A stretch of 64,000 nt of DNA from JBBAGC01 sp964491265 (GCA_964491265.1 CAZBFP010000012.1:54167-118166); one strand, 5' to 3'; positions 17,174 to 26,448 are shown, counted from the first letter of the stretch. The notes: generated by a model not told the origin, from the sequence alone. Made by a program: numbers and translations.

Positions 17174-18184
17174 TCAATTCTTCAAATCCCATTCAACCAT
17201 CATACGCACCAGCTCAGGAAACTTAACCTCAGGCTTCCACCCCAACTTCTCTGCCGCTTTTGCAGGACTCCCTATAAGGATATCAACCTCAGCAGGCCTG
17301 TAAAAATCGGGGGATACTTCAATTAAAACTTTGCCGGTTTTTCTATCTATCCCCTTTTCTGCAACTCCTTCCCCGTCCCATTCTATCTCTGCGTCAATAT
17401 ATTTAAATGCCTCAACCACAAAATCACGTATAGAATGAGTGTCTCCTGTTGCAAGAACATAATCATCAGCTTCATCCTGCTGGAGCATAAGTCTCATCCC
17501 TTCAACATAATCACCTGCAAACCCCCAGTCCCTCTTAGAATCGAGATTACCCAGAACAACACTCTTCTGATTACCCTTTTTTATTGCAGCAGCAGCCATC
17601 GTTATTTTCTTTGTAACAAACTCAAGGCCTCTCAACGGTGATTCGTGATTAAATAAAATTCCGCTGCATGCATACATGTTATAGGACTCCCTGTAATTAA
17701 CAGTTGCCCAGTGAGCATAAAGCTTTGCAACCCCGTAAGGGCTGCGGGGATGAAAAGGTGTATCCTCTGTCTGAGGGATCTCCCTAACCTTGCCAAACAT
17801 TTCACTTGTAGATGCCTGATAAAATTTCATGCCTGGGTTCACCAGCCGTATCGCCTCAAGGAGCCTAATTACACCCATTGCATTGATATCAGATGTTACA
17901 ATAGGCTGATCAAAAGATGTCCCCACAAAACTCTGTGCTGCCAGATTGTAAACTTCATCAGGATTTATTTTTTCGATCACCCTGAGAATATTTGTCACCT
18001 CAAGAAGATCCATATAGACAGTCTTTATATCATTCTTAATTCCAAGTTCATTAAGACGCCAGTAAGTGGTATCTCCGCTTCTTCTGTCTGCACCGTAAAC
18101 TTCGTACCCTTTTTTTAGAAGATTTTCTGCAAGGTAGGCTCCATCCTGCCCCCTTATGCCGGTGATAAGAGCTTTTTTTGTCAT
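17174..18184 (-). CDS. gmd: GDP-mannose 4,6-dehydratase
   Basis: A 336-residue short-chain dehydrogenase-type enzyme. The NADP-binding motif is TGIRGQDGAYLAE, the catalytic pair is Tyr150/Lys154 (SPYGVAKLYAHW), and the STSEMFGKV and FYRPAEVDILIG segments are typical of Gmd. It converts GDP-mannose to GDP-4-keto-6-deoxymannose, the precursor of GDP-fucose, rhamnose or perosamine. It heads a minus-strand unit with a response regulator and a phosphatase. A sugar aminotransferase lies about 200 bases upstream on the same strand. Confidence 0.93.
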   Translation of the reverse strand: MTKKALITGIRGQDGAYLAENLLKKGYEVYGADRRSGDTTYWRLNELGIKNDIKTVYMDLLEVTNILRVIEKINPDEVYNLAAQSFVGTSFDQPIVTSDINAMGVIRLLEAIRLVNPGMKFYQASTSEMFGKVREIPQTEDTPFHPRSPYGVAKLYAHWATVNYRESYNMYACSGILFNHESPLRGLEFVTKKITMAAAAIKKGNQKSVVLGNLDSKRDWGFAGDYVEGMRLMLQQDEADDYVLATGDTHSIRDFVVEAFKYIDAEIEWDGEGVAEKGIDRKTGKVLIEVSPDFYRPAEVDILIGSPAKAAEKLGWKPEVKFPELVRMMVEWDLKN

Positions 18185-18387
18185 ATTAATCCCTTTACGG
18201 CTTTAAAGCCGGATATTTTCATTATTTTAGTATATAGCAGGGAATCCCGCTGATCGACAAAATTAAGATTAAGGTATGTTTACTGTCAAGATGTTTTAAC
18301 TCAATATTATTCTCTGAAAAATTGAAAAGGGAATACTCCCCGGATTAAAGCACCTTCAGCAATATTTGATTAACATGCGCCCCGTAA

Positions 18388-19536
18388 TTACTTCCTGAAT
18401 TTCTCCAGAATATCAATCGTATTCTCCGCAACATACCTGGCCTCATCATGGCTCAGGCCGGGATAAACCGGAAGTGAGACTGTTCTGCTGAAGACATATT
18501 CACTCCCGGGAAAATCACATGCCTCATATCCGCTCCCGCTGAAACAGGAAAACCTGTAGAGAGGAATAAAATGGACACTGGTGCTGATCCCGCGGCTTTT
18601 CATCTCCTCAATGAACTGATCCCTGTCAATAGTTACAGATTCTATATTAATTTTAAGAGGATAAAGATGCCAGGAGGAAATTCTTTCATCTCTCACAGTA
18701 TAGGCTTCAGCAAGCCCGCAATTATTAAAATAATCATTATACCAACCGGCAATCTCACTACGCTGTTTGTTCATAGCATCACTCTTTTTAAGCTGCTCTA
18801 TCCCTATTGCAGAACTTATATCTGTTGGATTATACTTATAGCCTGCCTCATCAACATCGTATCTCCAGCTCCCCTTATGGGAATATCTGTTCCAGGCATC
18901 CCTTGAAATACCGTGAAGCCGGAGCTTCCTCATCCTTTCAGCAAAAAGATCATTCCCTGTAGTTATCATCCCCCCCTCACCAGTGGTAAGAGTCTTGGTA
19001 GCATAAAAGCTGAAACAGGTAATATCGCCTATAGAGCCCACAGGGCGCCCCTTATAATAGGCAGGAAGCGAATGGGCAGCATCCTCAATTACATAAATAC
19101 CCTTTGTTGCGGCAATTTCTATTATGGGGTCCATGTCGCAGGGCTGACCCGCATAATGAACCGGTATTACAGCCCTGGTTCTGCCGGTTATTTTTTTTTC
19201 AAAAGAAATGACATCAAGGAGATGTGTATCTTTTCCCACATCAGCAATAACAGGGATAGCACCGAAATAGGTTATCACTTCCCATGTAGCAATGAAGGTA
19301 ACAGCAGGGATAATAACCTCATCACCGGGCTGCAGATCTATAGCCTTTAATGCAAGATGAAGTGCCGAGGTACAGGAGTTTACAGCAACAGCATTTGGCG
19401 CACCGGTATATGCGGAAAAATTCCTTTCAAACTCAAAGGTTTTTTCCCCCATTGTAAGCCAGCCGCTTTTAAGCACTTCAGTTACAGCATTGATTTCATT
19501 ATCATCAATAAATGCCTTATGAAATGGTATCTTCAT
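18388..19536 (-). CDS. DegT/DnrJ/EryC1/StrS sugar aminotransferase
   Basis: A 382-residue PLP enzyme. The PLP lysine is Lys181 in FSFYATKTLTTGEGGM, VIEDAAHS gives the Asp that binds the PLP nitrogen, and YKYNPTDISSAIGIEQL is typical of the ArnB/PseC-like branch. It transfers an amino group to a nucleotide-linked keto sugar. Next to gmd, a GDP-perosamine synthase is possible, but the YKYNPTDI signature points more to UDP-sugar enzymes, so the substrate is left open. A role in O-antigen or flagellin glycan is inference. Confidence 0.85.
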   Translation of the reverse strand: MKIPFHKAFIDDNEINAVTEVLKSGWLTMGEKTFEFERNFSAYTGAPNAVAVNSCTSALHLALKAIDLQPGDEVIIPAVTFIATWEVITYFGAIPVIADVGKDTHLLDVISFEKKITGRTRAVIPVHYAGQPCDMDPIIEIAATKGIYVIEDAAHSLPAYYKGRPVGSIGDITCFSFYATKTLTTGEGGMITTGNDLFAERMRKLRLHGISRDAWNRYSHKGSWRYDVDEAGYKYNPTDISSAIGIEQLKKSDAMNKQRSEIAGWYNDYFNNCGLAEAYTVRDERISSWHLYPLKINIESVTIDRDQFIEEMKSRGISTSVHFIPLYRFSCFSGSGYEACDFPGSEYVFSRTVSLPVYPGLSHDEARYVAENTIDILEKFRK

Positions 19537-19646
19537 AAATAAAGTCTTTCCTGTAATGTTTATTCATAATCATGAATATCTGAAGTATCGAAGTCAAGTG
19601 CAAAATAGAATCCTTATCTCTAATCTGCCAAGATGGATGATAGCTG

Positions 19647-19799
19647 AATTTTATGGTATAAGTATAATTCAGCGGGTTGTCATTCCCGCGCAGGCGGGAA
19701 TCTCATAACTCCAGATTTTTTCAGGAGATTCCGGCACTACGTTGTCACTTCGGCCGGAATGACAGAATTACCCCTAAAAATTATACCGATGTAATTTTA
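19647..19799. repeat. Inverted-repeat element (GTCATTCC type); main content of a 373-base gap
   Basis: Imperfect terminal inverted repeats (GGTATAAGTATAATT... and its complement GGTATAATTTTTAGGG...) enclose TGTCATTCCCGC and GCCGGAATGACA. The core resembles the centre of the compound repeats at 27987, 38154 and 52458 (gtcat-ccgg ... ccgg-atgac). It lies between the aminotransferase and the small membrane-protein gene. Nothing else was seen in this gap. Confidence 0.6.
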
Positions 19800-19909
19800 T
19801 TACACCACGTAGCCATATAATAATTGACTATGGCAGGGTATTTCATATAAATATGACAATAAAATGCCTCTGGCTCATAAGCAAAAGTCAATTCAGGGAA
19901 AAGTTTAAT

Positions 19910-20206
19910 ATGACAGAATTAGTTAATTCACTCTTATCAAATAACATTATGGTTATTATAGGAATACTCCTTGCATCTTTGCTGGTCTACTCCATACTAA
20001 AAAGACTGCTGAAAATTATAATATTTTTTCTGATTATGCTGACTGTTTACACTGCTTATATGGTCTACAGCGGCCAGGAGGTTCCAGGTTCAACACAGAA
20101 ATATATAGAGGACAGCGGAGAAAAAATCGATTCTCTTAAAAAAGGGGGAGAAACACTTTACAAAATTATGGATAGTTTAAAGCAGACTGAAAAACCAGGG
20201 GATTAA
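19910..20206 (+). CDS. Small membrane protein, unknown function
   Basis: About 98 residues from the ATG at 19910, which has AGGGAA nine bases before it; the open frame extends to 19853 but without a ribosome-binding site. Two hydrophobic helices (IMVIIGILLASLLVYSIL and IIIFFLIMLTVYTAYMVYSG, in part) are followed by a charged tail. It resembles no family I can name. Its stop overlaps the stop of the convergent lipoprotein gene by four bases. Confidence 0.6.
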   Translation: MTELVNSLLSNNIMVIIGILLASLLVYSILKRLLKIIIFFLIMLTVYTAYMVYSGQEVPGSTQKYIEDSGEKIDSLKKGGETLYKIMDSLKQTEKPGD

Positions 20207-20613
20207 TCCCACTTCTCTCTGTCAGCATAAATATAAAAATATAATTCATCGATTATGTTCTGCTCATCATCTTTTATCTCTGTGATCATGAGCCTGTAGT
20301 CACCAGGATCCAGACTTTTAATTTTGCCGTATACTATTCTCTTCTCAGAATCAGCATAATCGGTATAAGCAAGGATATCGACCCAGAGCAGTTCCTTTTT
20401 TAATAAAATCACCCCTAAGTTGACCCTCCCCCTGATACTGCTGAAGGTATAGATCCAATCCACTTCAACAGCACTGTCAAACTCCGGGCTATTTAATACT
20501 TTTCTGTAACCCTTGTCCTCAGGAAATTTAAATGCAAATTCCCCCTCAGGTCTCCCGCAGGAGAGAAGCCCGAGTGCAAAGAACAATAATATTACAGCGT
20601 TAATTCCTTTCAT
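20203..20613 (-). CDS. Putative lipoprotein, unknown function
   Basis: A 136-residue protein with a lipoprotein signal: a hydrophobic stretch ending in the lipobox LLSC, followed by GRPEGEF. The mature part is acidic and strand-rich. It is the last gene of the folP-cdaA-ybbR run, two bases after the small membrane protein. No family recognised. Confidence 0.65.
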   Translation of the reverse strand: MKGINAVILLFFALGLLSCGRPEGEFAFKFPEDKGYRKVLNSPEFDSAVEVDWIYTFSSIRGRVNLGVILLKKELLWVDILAYTDYADSEKRIVYGKIKSLDPGDYRLMITEIKDDEQNIIDELYFYIYADREKWD

Positions 20614-20615
20614 AT

Positions 20616-20825
20616 TTATTCAACTTTATACTGATCTTTATTGAGCTCAATAATTTCATTACCTTTTCTGTCACCACGATTACCGGCGGCATTCCTGCTC
20701 TTCTCATCAAGTTTACTGTTGAGCTCTGCCGTGGTACGGCCAAGCCTGAAAATAAACTTTACCACACCTATAACGATATAAATAAGAACTACAAAAAAAA
20801 TAATCTGGAAAACCCTTGCTATCAT
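20616..20825 (-). CDS. Small single-helix membrane protein
   Basis: About 69 residues. The ATG at 20825 has GGAGAGA at good spacing and is preferred to the GTG three bases earlier. One N-terminal helix (VFQIIFFVVLIYIVIGVVKF) is followed by a polar, Lys/Glu/Asn-rich cytoplasmic tail. It lies 21 bases after the YbbR gene and two bases before the lipoprotein, so it belongs to this operon. No function can be given. Confidence 0.6.
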   Translation of the reverse strand: MIARVFQIIFFVVLIYIVIGVVKFIFRLGRTTAELNSKLDEKSRNAAGNRGDRKGNEIIELNKDQYKVE

Positions 20826-20846
20826 CACTCTCTCCGGTAAAAAATT

Positions 20847-21818
20847 CTACTCTCTGGTAACTTCAACAACTGCAAAATCGGGGGTAATGGAAATAGTTCT
20901 TTCTTCAATGTCAGGTATCCGTCCCTGAAGAATAATTGGAGCTTCCTGTTCTATCCTCCCCTTTTTATCAAGTTCATCTTCATCAATTTCAAGAAGAGAT
21001 ACATCAATTACTGCGGATAAAGGATAATCAACCCCCTTTTTTATCCCGCTCATAATTATATGAACCTTCACACTTTTAGTTTCCAATCTATACTTAAAGC
21101 CTTTTTTTACCTTCTGTAATATAACAGGTATTTCAAGCTCAGTTATATCAGAATAAGAGATAACAGGTATTGTTACATTAACACTCGATCTGCTATACTC
21201 TACCCCTTCAGCATTTAATCTTTCAATAGCAACATCCCTATTGATTATCTCACTTTTCCCATCAATGGAAATATCAGCGGTATAGAGAATGTCTGTCGTA
21301 CCAAGCAGAGATTGAGCTCCCCTGAGTGTAATTGTATCTGGAACAACCTTTACCTTCCCTGCATGAAAACCGCTTGCAGGGGTACCGCTGAATTTCGGAA
21401 CAACCTTAACCTCTTTCTCTACTGCCTTTTCAACAAAAACTTTTACCTCTTCAGGGAAGACCTTTATATCGATCCCTTCAGGGATTTCATTTCTGACATG
21501 CTCCACCTTATAATCGGAATACTCCCCCACTGAAGCTTTTGACAGATCAACAAAGATAACAATATTCCTGGCATTAACATTTTTCAAATCATCTTTCCTG
21601 CCCGAAATACGTACTACAGCATTTTTATGTGAGACCTTTGAAACAACAAGAGAATTATCACTGTTCCGGTAATCAACAGGTATATTAAACCTTAAGTCCC
21701 CGCTCCTGGTATTGGTTATATATCCCCACAGAATTACAGCAAGAATAATGCTGGCCAGCTTGGGAACCAGGTTTTTTCTTTTTGAAAAAGCAAAAAATTT
21801 ATCTAAATATGATTTCAT
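20847..21818 (-). CDS. YbbR-domain protein (CdaR-like c-di-AMP cyclase regulator)
   Basis: A 323-residue protein with one N-terminal membrane helix (VPKLASIILAVILWGYI) and several extracytoplasmic YbbR-type beta domains, seen as repeats of the kind VPVDYRN, VRISGRKDDLKN, and KVVPDTITLRGAQSLL. YbbR/CdaR proteins bind CdaA and tune its activity. The ATG shares one base with the cdaA stop (TAATG), the standard coupling of this gene pair. Confidence 0.88.
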   Translation of the reverse strand: MKSYLDKFFAFSKRKNLVPKLASIILAVILWGYITNTRSGDLRFNIPVDYRNSDNSLVVSKVSHKNAVVRISGRKDDLKNVNARNIVIFVDLSKASVGEYSDYKVEHVRNEIPEGIDIKVFPEEVKVFVEKAVEKEVKVVPKFSGTPASGFHAGKVKVVPDTITLRGAQSLLGTTDILYTADISIDGKSEIINRDVAIERLNAEGVEYSRSSVNVTIPVISYSDITELEIPVILQKVKKGFKYRLETKSVKVHIIMSGIKKGVDYPLSAVIDVSLLEIDEDELDKKGRIEQEAPIILQGRIPDIEERTISITPDFAVVEVTRE

Positions 21819-22624
21819 TAGATACTGTACTTCTCCTCATAAGCTGTCTTGGGATTCATAAAATAAAGAATTATATTTTTTAAATCAGCATTTTTAATTC
21901 CAGAAAACATACGCCCGTTAACCATAATTGAGATTTCGCCCCTTTCCTCAGAGGTGACAATAACAAGAGCATCTGTCTCTTCTGCAATGCCCAGGCCTGC
22001 CCTGTGCCTTGCGCCATGCTGTTTTTTCAGCTGTTTTGAATCGCTAAGAGGGAGATAACATGCAGCGCCTGCCACTCTCCCCTCCTGGATAATAAGTGCT
22101 CCATCATGAAGAGGTGTTAGAGGATAAAAAATAGTTCTTATGAGCTCCTCAGAAATTCCTGAATCAACAGCTACACCCGACTCAACATAGCTTTTAAGCC
22201 CTGTATTTCTTTCTATCACAATAAGTGAACCTATTTTTTCAGATGCCATTGCAAAAACAGCATTTACAAGTTCATCCAGCTGGAATGAATCTGTAGTGGA
22301 ATCTGCAACAAGCCAGTTCTTCTGCCCGAACCTTGTTATAAGGCGCCTCAGCTCAGGCTGAAAAAGAATAATAACAGTAATTACCAGGTATGATGTAATA
22401 TTTTTAATAAGCCAGTCCAGGGTATCGAGCTGAAGAAGCCCGGCTATAACTGCAACTATAAATATTACAACAACACCCTTAATAAGCTGAACCGCCCTGG
22501 TGTTTGTTAAAAAATTATAAATCCAGTAAAAAATATAGGCTACTATGAGTATATCTACAACATTCCTGAAATAGTCCCAGAAAGCCCCTGAAAAAAATAC
22601 TATCCTGCTAAATAATTCATTCAT
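21818..22624 (-). CDS. cdaA: Diadenylate cyclase CdaA (DisA_N domain)
   Basis: A 268-residue protein with three N-terminal membrane helices (to about residue 80) and a DisA_N/DAC domain. The active-site motifs DGALII (about residue 175) and RHRAGLGIAE (about 207) are intact. It joins two ATP into cyclic di-AMP, which in many bacteria controls potassium and osmotic balance. The operon order folP-cdaA-ybbR resembles that of other bacteria, where glmM often follows; glmM is not here. Confidence 0.95.
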   Translation of the reverse strand: MNELFSRIVFFSGAFWDYFRNVVDILIVAYIFYWIYNFLTNTRAVQLIKGVVVIFIVAVIAGLLQLDTLDWLIKNITSYLVITVIILFQPELRRLITRFGQKNWLVADSTTDSFQLDELVNAVFAMASEKIGSLIVIERNTGLKSYVESGVAVDSGISEELIRTIFYPLTPLHDGALIIQEGRVAGAACYLPLSDSKQLKKQHGARHRAGLGIAEETDALVIVTSEERGEISIMVNGRMFSGIKNADLKNIILYFMNPKTAYEEKYSI

Positions 22625-22680
22625 CTGAATACTAAAACCTTTACCGGTATTTGCTTTCCCCTTTAATGCTCATATAATAT

Positions 22681-23514
22681 TCATAATCTCTGTTTGTAAC
22701 AGACGGAACTGCCGGTTTTTTTCAGAAAATCAATGCTCTCCATAGCAAGCCGGTGCGCCTTCACATCATGAACCCTTATAAATGCAGCCCCCCTGCTCAC
22801 AGCAACAGCATTGAGCGCTATTGTAGCCGGAAGCCTGTCCTCTTCACTGCTGTAGAGTCTGCTGATAAGTGATTTTCTTGACAAGCCTATCAGTACAGGG
22901 AAACCTGTTTCAGTGAATCTTTCTATATTATTTATAATTGCGTAGTTCTGTTCAATGCTTTTACCAAAACCTATACCCGGATCAATAATAATTCTGCTTT
23001 TATCAACCCCTTCACTAATCGCTATGCTGGCAGATTCAGCTAAAAAATCAAGTATATCTTGAATAAGGTCATTGTAAATAGTATTTTTTTGCATATCTAC
23101 GGGAGTTCCCTTAATATGCATAATAACAAGTTCTGCTTTATGCTCAGCCGCAACTCCAGCCATCCCTTTATCAAAGGAAAGACCGCTGATATCATTAATC
23201 ATGACAGCACCGCACTTAAGAGCTTCAGCTGCCACTGCTGATTTAGTCGTATCAACAGATACAGATACTCCAATCTCCCGGGAAATTTTCTCAATAACAG
23301 GACAGATTCTGCCAATCTCCTCATCTGCAGAAACAGGGGAGGAACCTGGCCGGGTTGACTCTCCGCCCACATCTATTACATCTGCACCTTCTTTATACAT
23401 ATCCAGTGCCCGTTTAAAAGCTTTATCTAAAGAGATATAACGGCCGCCATCATAGAAGGAATCGGGTGTTACATTTAATATACCCATAATTTTTGTTTTT
23501 GTTACATTTGACAT
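22681..23514 (-). CDS. folP: Dihydropteroate synthase FolP
   Basis: A 277-residue TIM-barrel enzyme. The motifs are in order: MGILNVTPDSFYDGG, DVGGESTRPGS, VSVDTTKSAVAAEAL, AVMINDISG, IIDPGIGFGKS, GLSRKSLI and RVHDVKAH. It condenses p-aminobenzoate with dihydropterin pyrophosphate in folate synthesis and is the target of sulfonamides. The ATG at 23514 is preferred to the TTG one codon earlier because AAGG lies seven bases before it. cdaA follows after 56 bases. Confidence 0.95.
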   Translation of the reverse strand: MSNVTKTKIMGILNVTPDSFYDGGRYISLDKAFKRALDMYKEGADVIDVGGESTRPGSSPVSADEEIGRICPVIEKISREIGVSVSVDTTKSAVAAEALKCGAVMINDISGLSFDKGMAGVAAEHKAELVIMHIKGTPVDMQKNTIYNDLIQDILDFLAESASIAISEGVDKSRIIIDPGIGFGKSIEQNYAIINNIERFTETGFPVLIGLSRKSLISRLYSSEEDRLPATIALNAVAVSRGAAFIRVHDVKAHRLAMESIDFLKKTGSSVCYKQRL

Positions 23515-23525
23515 CAATAAACCTT

Positions 23526-24539
23526 TTAAAAAAGTATGCCAATAGACACAGTATTATTATAACCCAGATCTATTCTGTCAAAACTGAATGCATAGGAAAC
23601 ATCCATGCCCAGTAATTTTATTACAACACCGGATGAAAAATAATCATCCCTGAGTCCGCAAATAATTATAACCCTGCGGGACAGATCGTACTCAATAGCG
23701 CCGCCGAAAATAAAACCGGTCTGCTCCAGCCTTTTTGTACCATTGAATGCAATGCGGAATCCTGCATCACTTGTAATGGCTGCTCCGATGCTGAACTCAG
23801 GGTAAAAGAAATCGTAGCGCTTATCAAGCTCCGGTGAATTATAGGGTGTTAAAAAACTCCCCAGATCCCTTGCCATAAAACCTACTTTAAAGAAAGGGAG
23901 TAAATAAACCTGAACGCCCAGGTCTGCTCCGGCACCCGCGTACTGAGCATCATCAATAGATTCATATATCCCTTTTAAAGATACCCCGACAGATGCCACA
24001 TTAGCTGAATAGGCATATGAAAAGTAAGCCACTGAACCTGAATATGCGGCTGTACCTGTTTTATTCCCCAGATCATCCCGTGTTTCAATACCGGTGGACA
24101 TTATTGAATAAAACCCGGCCCCTGCCACACCCTTAAACAAACTGAATGCAAAACCTGTGAAAACCGCATCCCTTTCCGCGTCAAGTGCGGTATATGACAC
24201 TCCGGCATCGACAAAAACTTTCTCATACCCTGACTCGGAAAAGCTGAGCAGATCCTCTTCAGTTATTTCATCAATACGGCCGGTCCTTGCTCTTTTGGTC
24301 ACTTCTTCTTCAGTGAGCCTTGTTTTTCTCTTCAGCTCTGTGAGTCCCGCAGGATTCCAGTAAATTGAAAAAACATCATTTGCCAGAACCTCCCCTGTCA
24401 TAGCTGCAGCAACATACCTTGCTCCTGCCCAGCCCCCTCTTGTGAATGCGCCCCTGGACCCTGCATTTTCAGAAAAAGCTGATTCTGTTAAAACAAAAAG
24501 TAGAGAAATTATAAATATATTTTTTATTATAACCTTCAT
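23526..24539 (-). CDS. UPF0164/PorV-like outer membrane protein
   Basis: A 337-residue protein with a signal peptide ending near AFSEN and a beta-barrel-like mature part. After the signal it reads GARYVAAAMTGEVLANDVFSIYWNPAGL, in part, which is the signature of UPF0164, the treponemal FadL-like family, related to PorV. Members are proposed to carry fatty acids or other hydrophobic molecules. The C terminus ends in a typical barrel strand (YNNTVSIGILF). It lies 15 bases after a small secreted Ig-like protein and eight before folP. Confidence 0.8.
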   Translation of the reverse strand: MKVIIKNIFIISLLFVLTESAFSENAGSRGAFTRGGWAGARYVAAAMTGEVLANDVFSIYWNPAGLTELKRKTRLTEEEVTKRARTGRIDEITEEDLLSFSESGYEKVFVDAGVSYTALDAERDAVFTGFAFSLFKGVAGAGFYSIMSTGIETRDDLGNKTGTAAYSGSVAYFSYAYSANVASVGVSLKGIYESIDDAQYAGAGADLGVQVYLLPFFKVGFMARDLGSFLTPYNSPELDKRYDFFYPEFSIGAAITSDAGFRIAFNGTKRLEQTGFIFGGAIEYDLSRRVIIICGLRDDYFSSGVVIKLLGMDVSYAFSFDRIDLGYNNTVSIGILF

Positions 24540-24554
24540 TCAAAGGAACCTCTT

Positions 24555-24905
24555 TTAATATTTAACCAGAATACGAATCAGCTTTTTCCAGTAACCGCCG
24601 TCTTTATCACTGATCTCCACTTTAAGAATATAAAGGCCGGGCTTTACATATTCACCATTACTGCGTCTGCCGTTCCATATAATACCATTCACAACCGTAA
24701 CAGTATCGCCATTTATGTCAAAAACAGTCACCTTAACATTATTGCCCGGCACAACAGAACCACCTGAATCAGGATAATCTATCGTTAATGTCCCTTTCCG
24801 CGGATCAAAGGGGACTGGATAGGCAACAACACTTTTTATATCAACTGCATGGAGAAGTGAAACTGAAAAGAATAAAAATAATAGAAGATAAGAAAGTTTT
24901 TTCAT
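24555..24905 (-). CDS. Secreted FlgD-Ig-like small protein
   Basis: About 116 residues. The frame opens at 24938, but the ATG at 24905 has AGGTGG just before it and gives a clean signal peptide (KKLSYLLLFLFFSVSLLHA). The mature part is one Ig-like domain with VTVFDINGDTV, WNGRRSNGEYVKPGLYILKVE, the pattern of FlgD_ig/T9SS-type C-terminal domains. Here it is the whole protein and not a tail. It is 15 bases before the UPF0164 gene. Confidence 0.65.
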   Translation of the reverse strand: MKKLSYLLLFLFFSVSLLHAVDIKSVVAYPVPFDPRKGTLTIDYPDSGGSVVPGNNVKVTVFDINGDTVTVVNGIIWNGRRSNGEYVKPGLYILKVEISDKDGGYWKKLIRILVKY

Positions 24906-24995
24906 CAAAATCCACCTCAGGTGATCATTCTGCAGCAAAATCAGATCAATTATACTTAAAAATTAAAAAGAGGGTCAAGAATTATTCTCAGGAGA

Positions 24996-25038
24996 ATAAA
25001 ATAAAAGGGGCTGTCCCGATTTTTCACGGTACAGCCCC
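24996..25038 (-). terminator. Intrinsic terminator after ackA
   Basis: On the minus strand GGGGCTGTACCG pairs with CGGGACAGCCCC and is followed by TTTTATTTTATTC. It lies about 80 bases past the ackA stop. The stem sequence GGGGCTGT equals the end of the inner repeat at 28033-28195, so this terminator may be a shrunken copy of that element. Confidence 0.7.
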
Positions 25039-25119
25039 GATTTATTGAAGAATTGCAGCAATGATCATCTCACTCATTCAGCATTAATGCTGAATGCAGC
25101 AGGATATCTTTACCGGAAT

Positions 25120-26373
25120 CTATTTTTTCAGGAATGTGTATCCATAAACCATATGATCATCATATGTTTTATCAAGTATACCCACAACATCCTCAACAAA
25201 AACGAGTTCTTCGTTTGTGGGGATCATGAATACTTTAATTTTAGAATCAGGTGTAGAAATCTCAGTTTCACCATGCTTGGCCCTGGTGTTAAGATTCTTA
25301 TCCTTGTCTATTTTGATTCCAAGACAATCAAGGCCCTCAAGAACCTGCTGTCTGATATCTCCTGCATTTTCGCCAACACCCGCTGTAAAAACAACAGCAT
25401 CAACATGTCCGAGAGCTGCAGCATATGAACCAAGATATTTTCTCAGTTTATAACACTCCATATCAACAGCAAGTTTACACTTAACATCGCCCTCTTCTGC
25501 TCCGCTTAGAATATCTCTTCTGTCTGTAAATTTCCCTGTAATTCCAAGTAGACCAGATTTCTTGTTAAGAAGGGTATCCATCTCTTTTGGCCCAACCTGA
25601 AGTTCTCCCTGCATAAACATAGGGATAGCAGGATCAATATCACCGCATCTGGTTCCCATGATAGCGCCCTCAAGAGGTGTAAGGCCCATTGAGGTATCAA
25701 CACTGACACCATTTTTTATTGCTGCACAGGAAACACCATTTCCTATATGCATTGTAATAATATTACAGTCTTTTGCAGGCTTGCCCAGAAGAGCTGCTGC
25801 TCTTTTTGAAACATAAAGATGACTTGTTCCGTGGAATCCGTATCTTCTTACAGCAAACTTATCATACCATTCGTGGGGAACAGCATACATATAAGCATGT
25901 GAAGGCATTGTCTGATGGAAAGCTGTGTCAAAAATTGCAACCTGTGGAACTCCCGGGAGTCCTTCCATAGCAGCTTCAATACCAACAAGATTGGCAGGGT
26001 TATGAAGAGGAGCCAGGTGTGAAACCTCTTTAATTGCTTCAATAACCTTATCATCAATAAGAACGCTGTGGTTAAATTTTTCTCCGCCATGAACAACTCT
26101 GTGACCTACAGCAGAAATTTCGGACATATTGGCAATAACAGCACCATCACCCTGGACAAGGGCTTCAAGAACAAGTTTAATCCCTACTTTGTGATCAGGA
26201 ATAGCTGTTTCTGTTTTAATTTCCTTATCCTTTGCAGGCACTTCATGCTTGATAAAAGATCCTTCAATCCCTATCCTTTCTACAATTCCTACTGCAACAA
26301 CTTCTTTCTTCTCCCAGTCAAATAACTGGTACTTTAAAGAAGAGCTTCCGCAATTTAAAGCTAATATTTTCAT
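25120..26373 (-). CDS. ackA: Acetate kinase
   Basis: A 417-residue enzyme of the acetate kinase family. NCGSSSLKYQLF opens the protein; HRVVHGGEKF, AIFDTAFHQTMP, RRYGFHGTSH, MHIGNGVS, MGLTPLEGAIMGTRCGDIDP and FTAGVGENAGDIR are all present. It converts acetyl phosphate and ADP to acetate and ATP. No pta gene is adjacent. The ribosome-binding site is AAGGAGAG. A terminator follows. Confidence 0.97.
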   Translation of the reverse strand: MKILALNCGSSSLKYQLFDWEKKEVVAVGIVERIGIEGSFIKHEVPAKDKEIKTETAIPDHKVGIKLVLEALVQGDGAVIANMSEISAVGHRVVHGGEKFNHSVLIDDKVIEAIKEVSHLAPLHNPANLVGIEAAMEGLPGVPQVAIFDTAFHQTMPSHAYMYAVPHEWYDKFAVRRYGFHGTSHLYVSKRAAALLGKPAKDCNIITMHIGNGVSCAAIKNGVSVDTSMGLTPLEGAIMGTRCGDIDPAIPMFMQGELQVGPKEMDTLLNKKSGLLGITGKFTDRRDILSGAEEGDVKCKLAVDMECYKLRKYLGSYAAALGHVDAVVFTAGVGENAGDIRQQVLEGLDCLGIKIDKDKNLNTRAKHGETEISTPDSKIKVFMIPTNEELVFVEDVVGILDKTYDDHMVYGYTFLKK

Positions 26374-26418
26374 TTATCTCTCCTTTTGATTGATGTAATC
26401 AAAATGTATTTTAATCAG

Positions 26419-26448
26419 GGTATACACCCCTGAAATGGTCATGTGCAA
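26419..26448 (-). promoter_or_regulatory. Candidate promoter with an overlapping palindrome upstream of ackA
   Basis: On the minus strand TTGCAC and TATACC are separated by 18 bases, about 50 bases before the ackA start. The -10 box lies inside CAGGG-GTGTATA-CCCTG (26416-26432), a possible operator. The rest of the 222-base gap is very AT-rich and shows nothing else. Confidence 0.3.
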
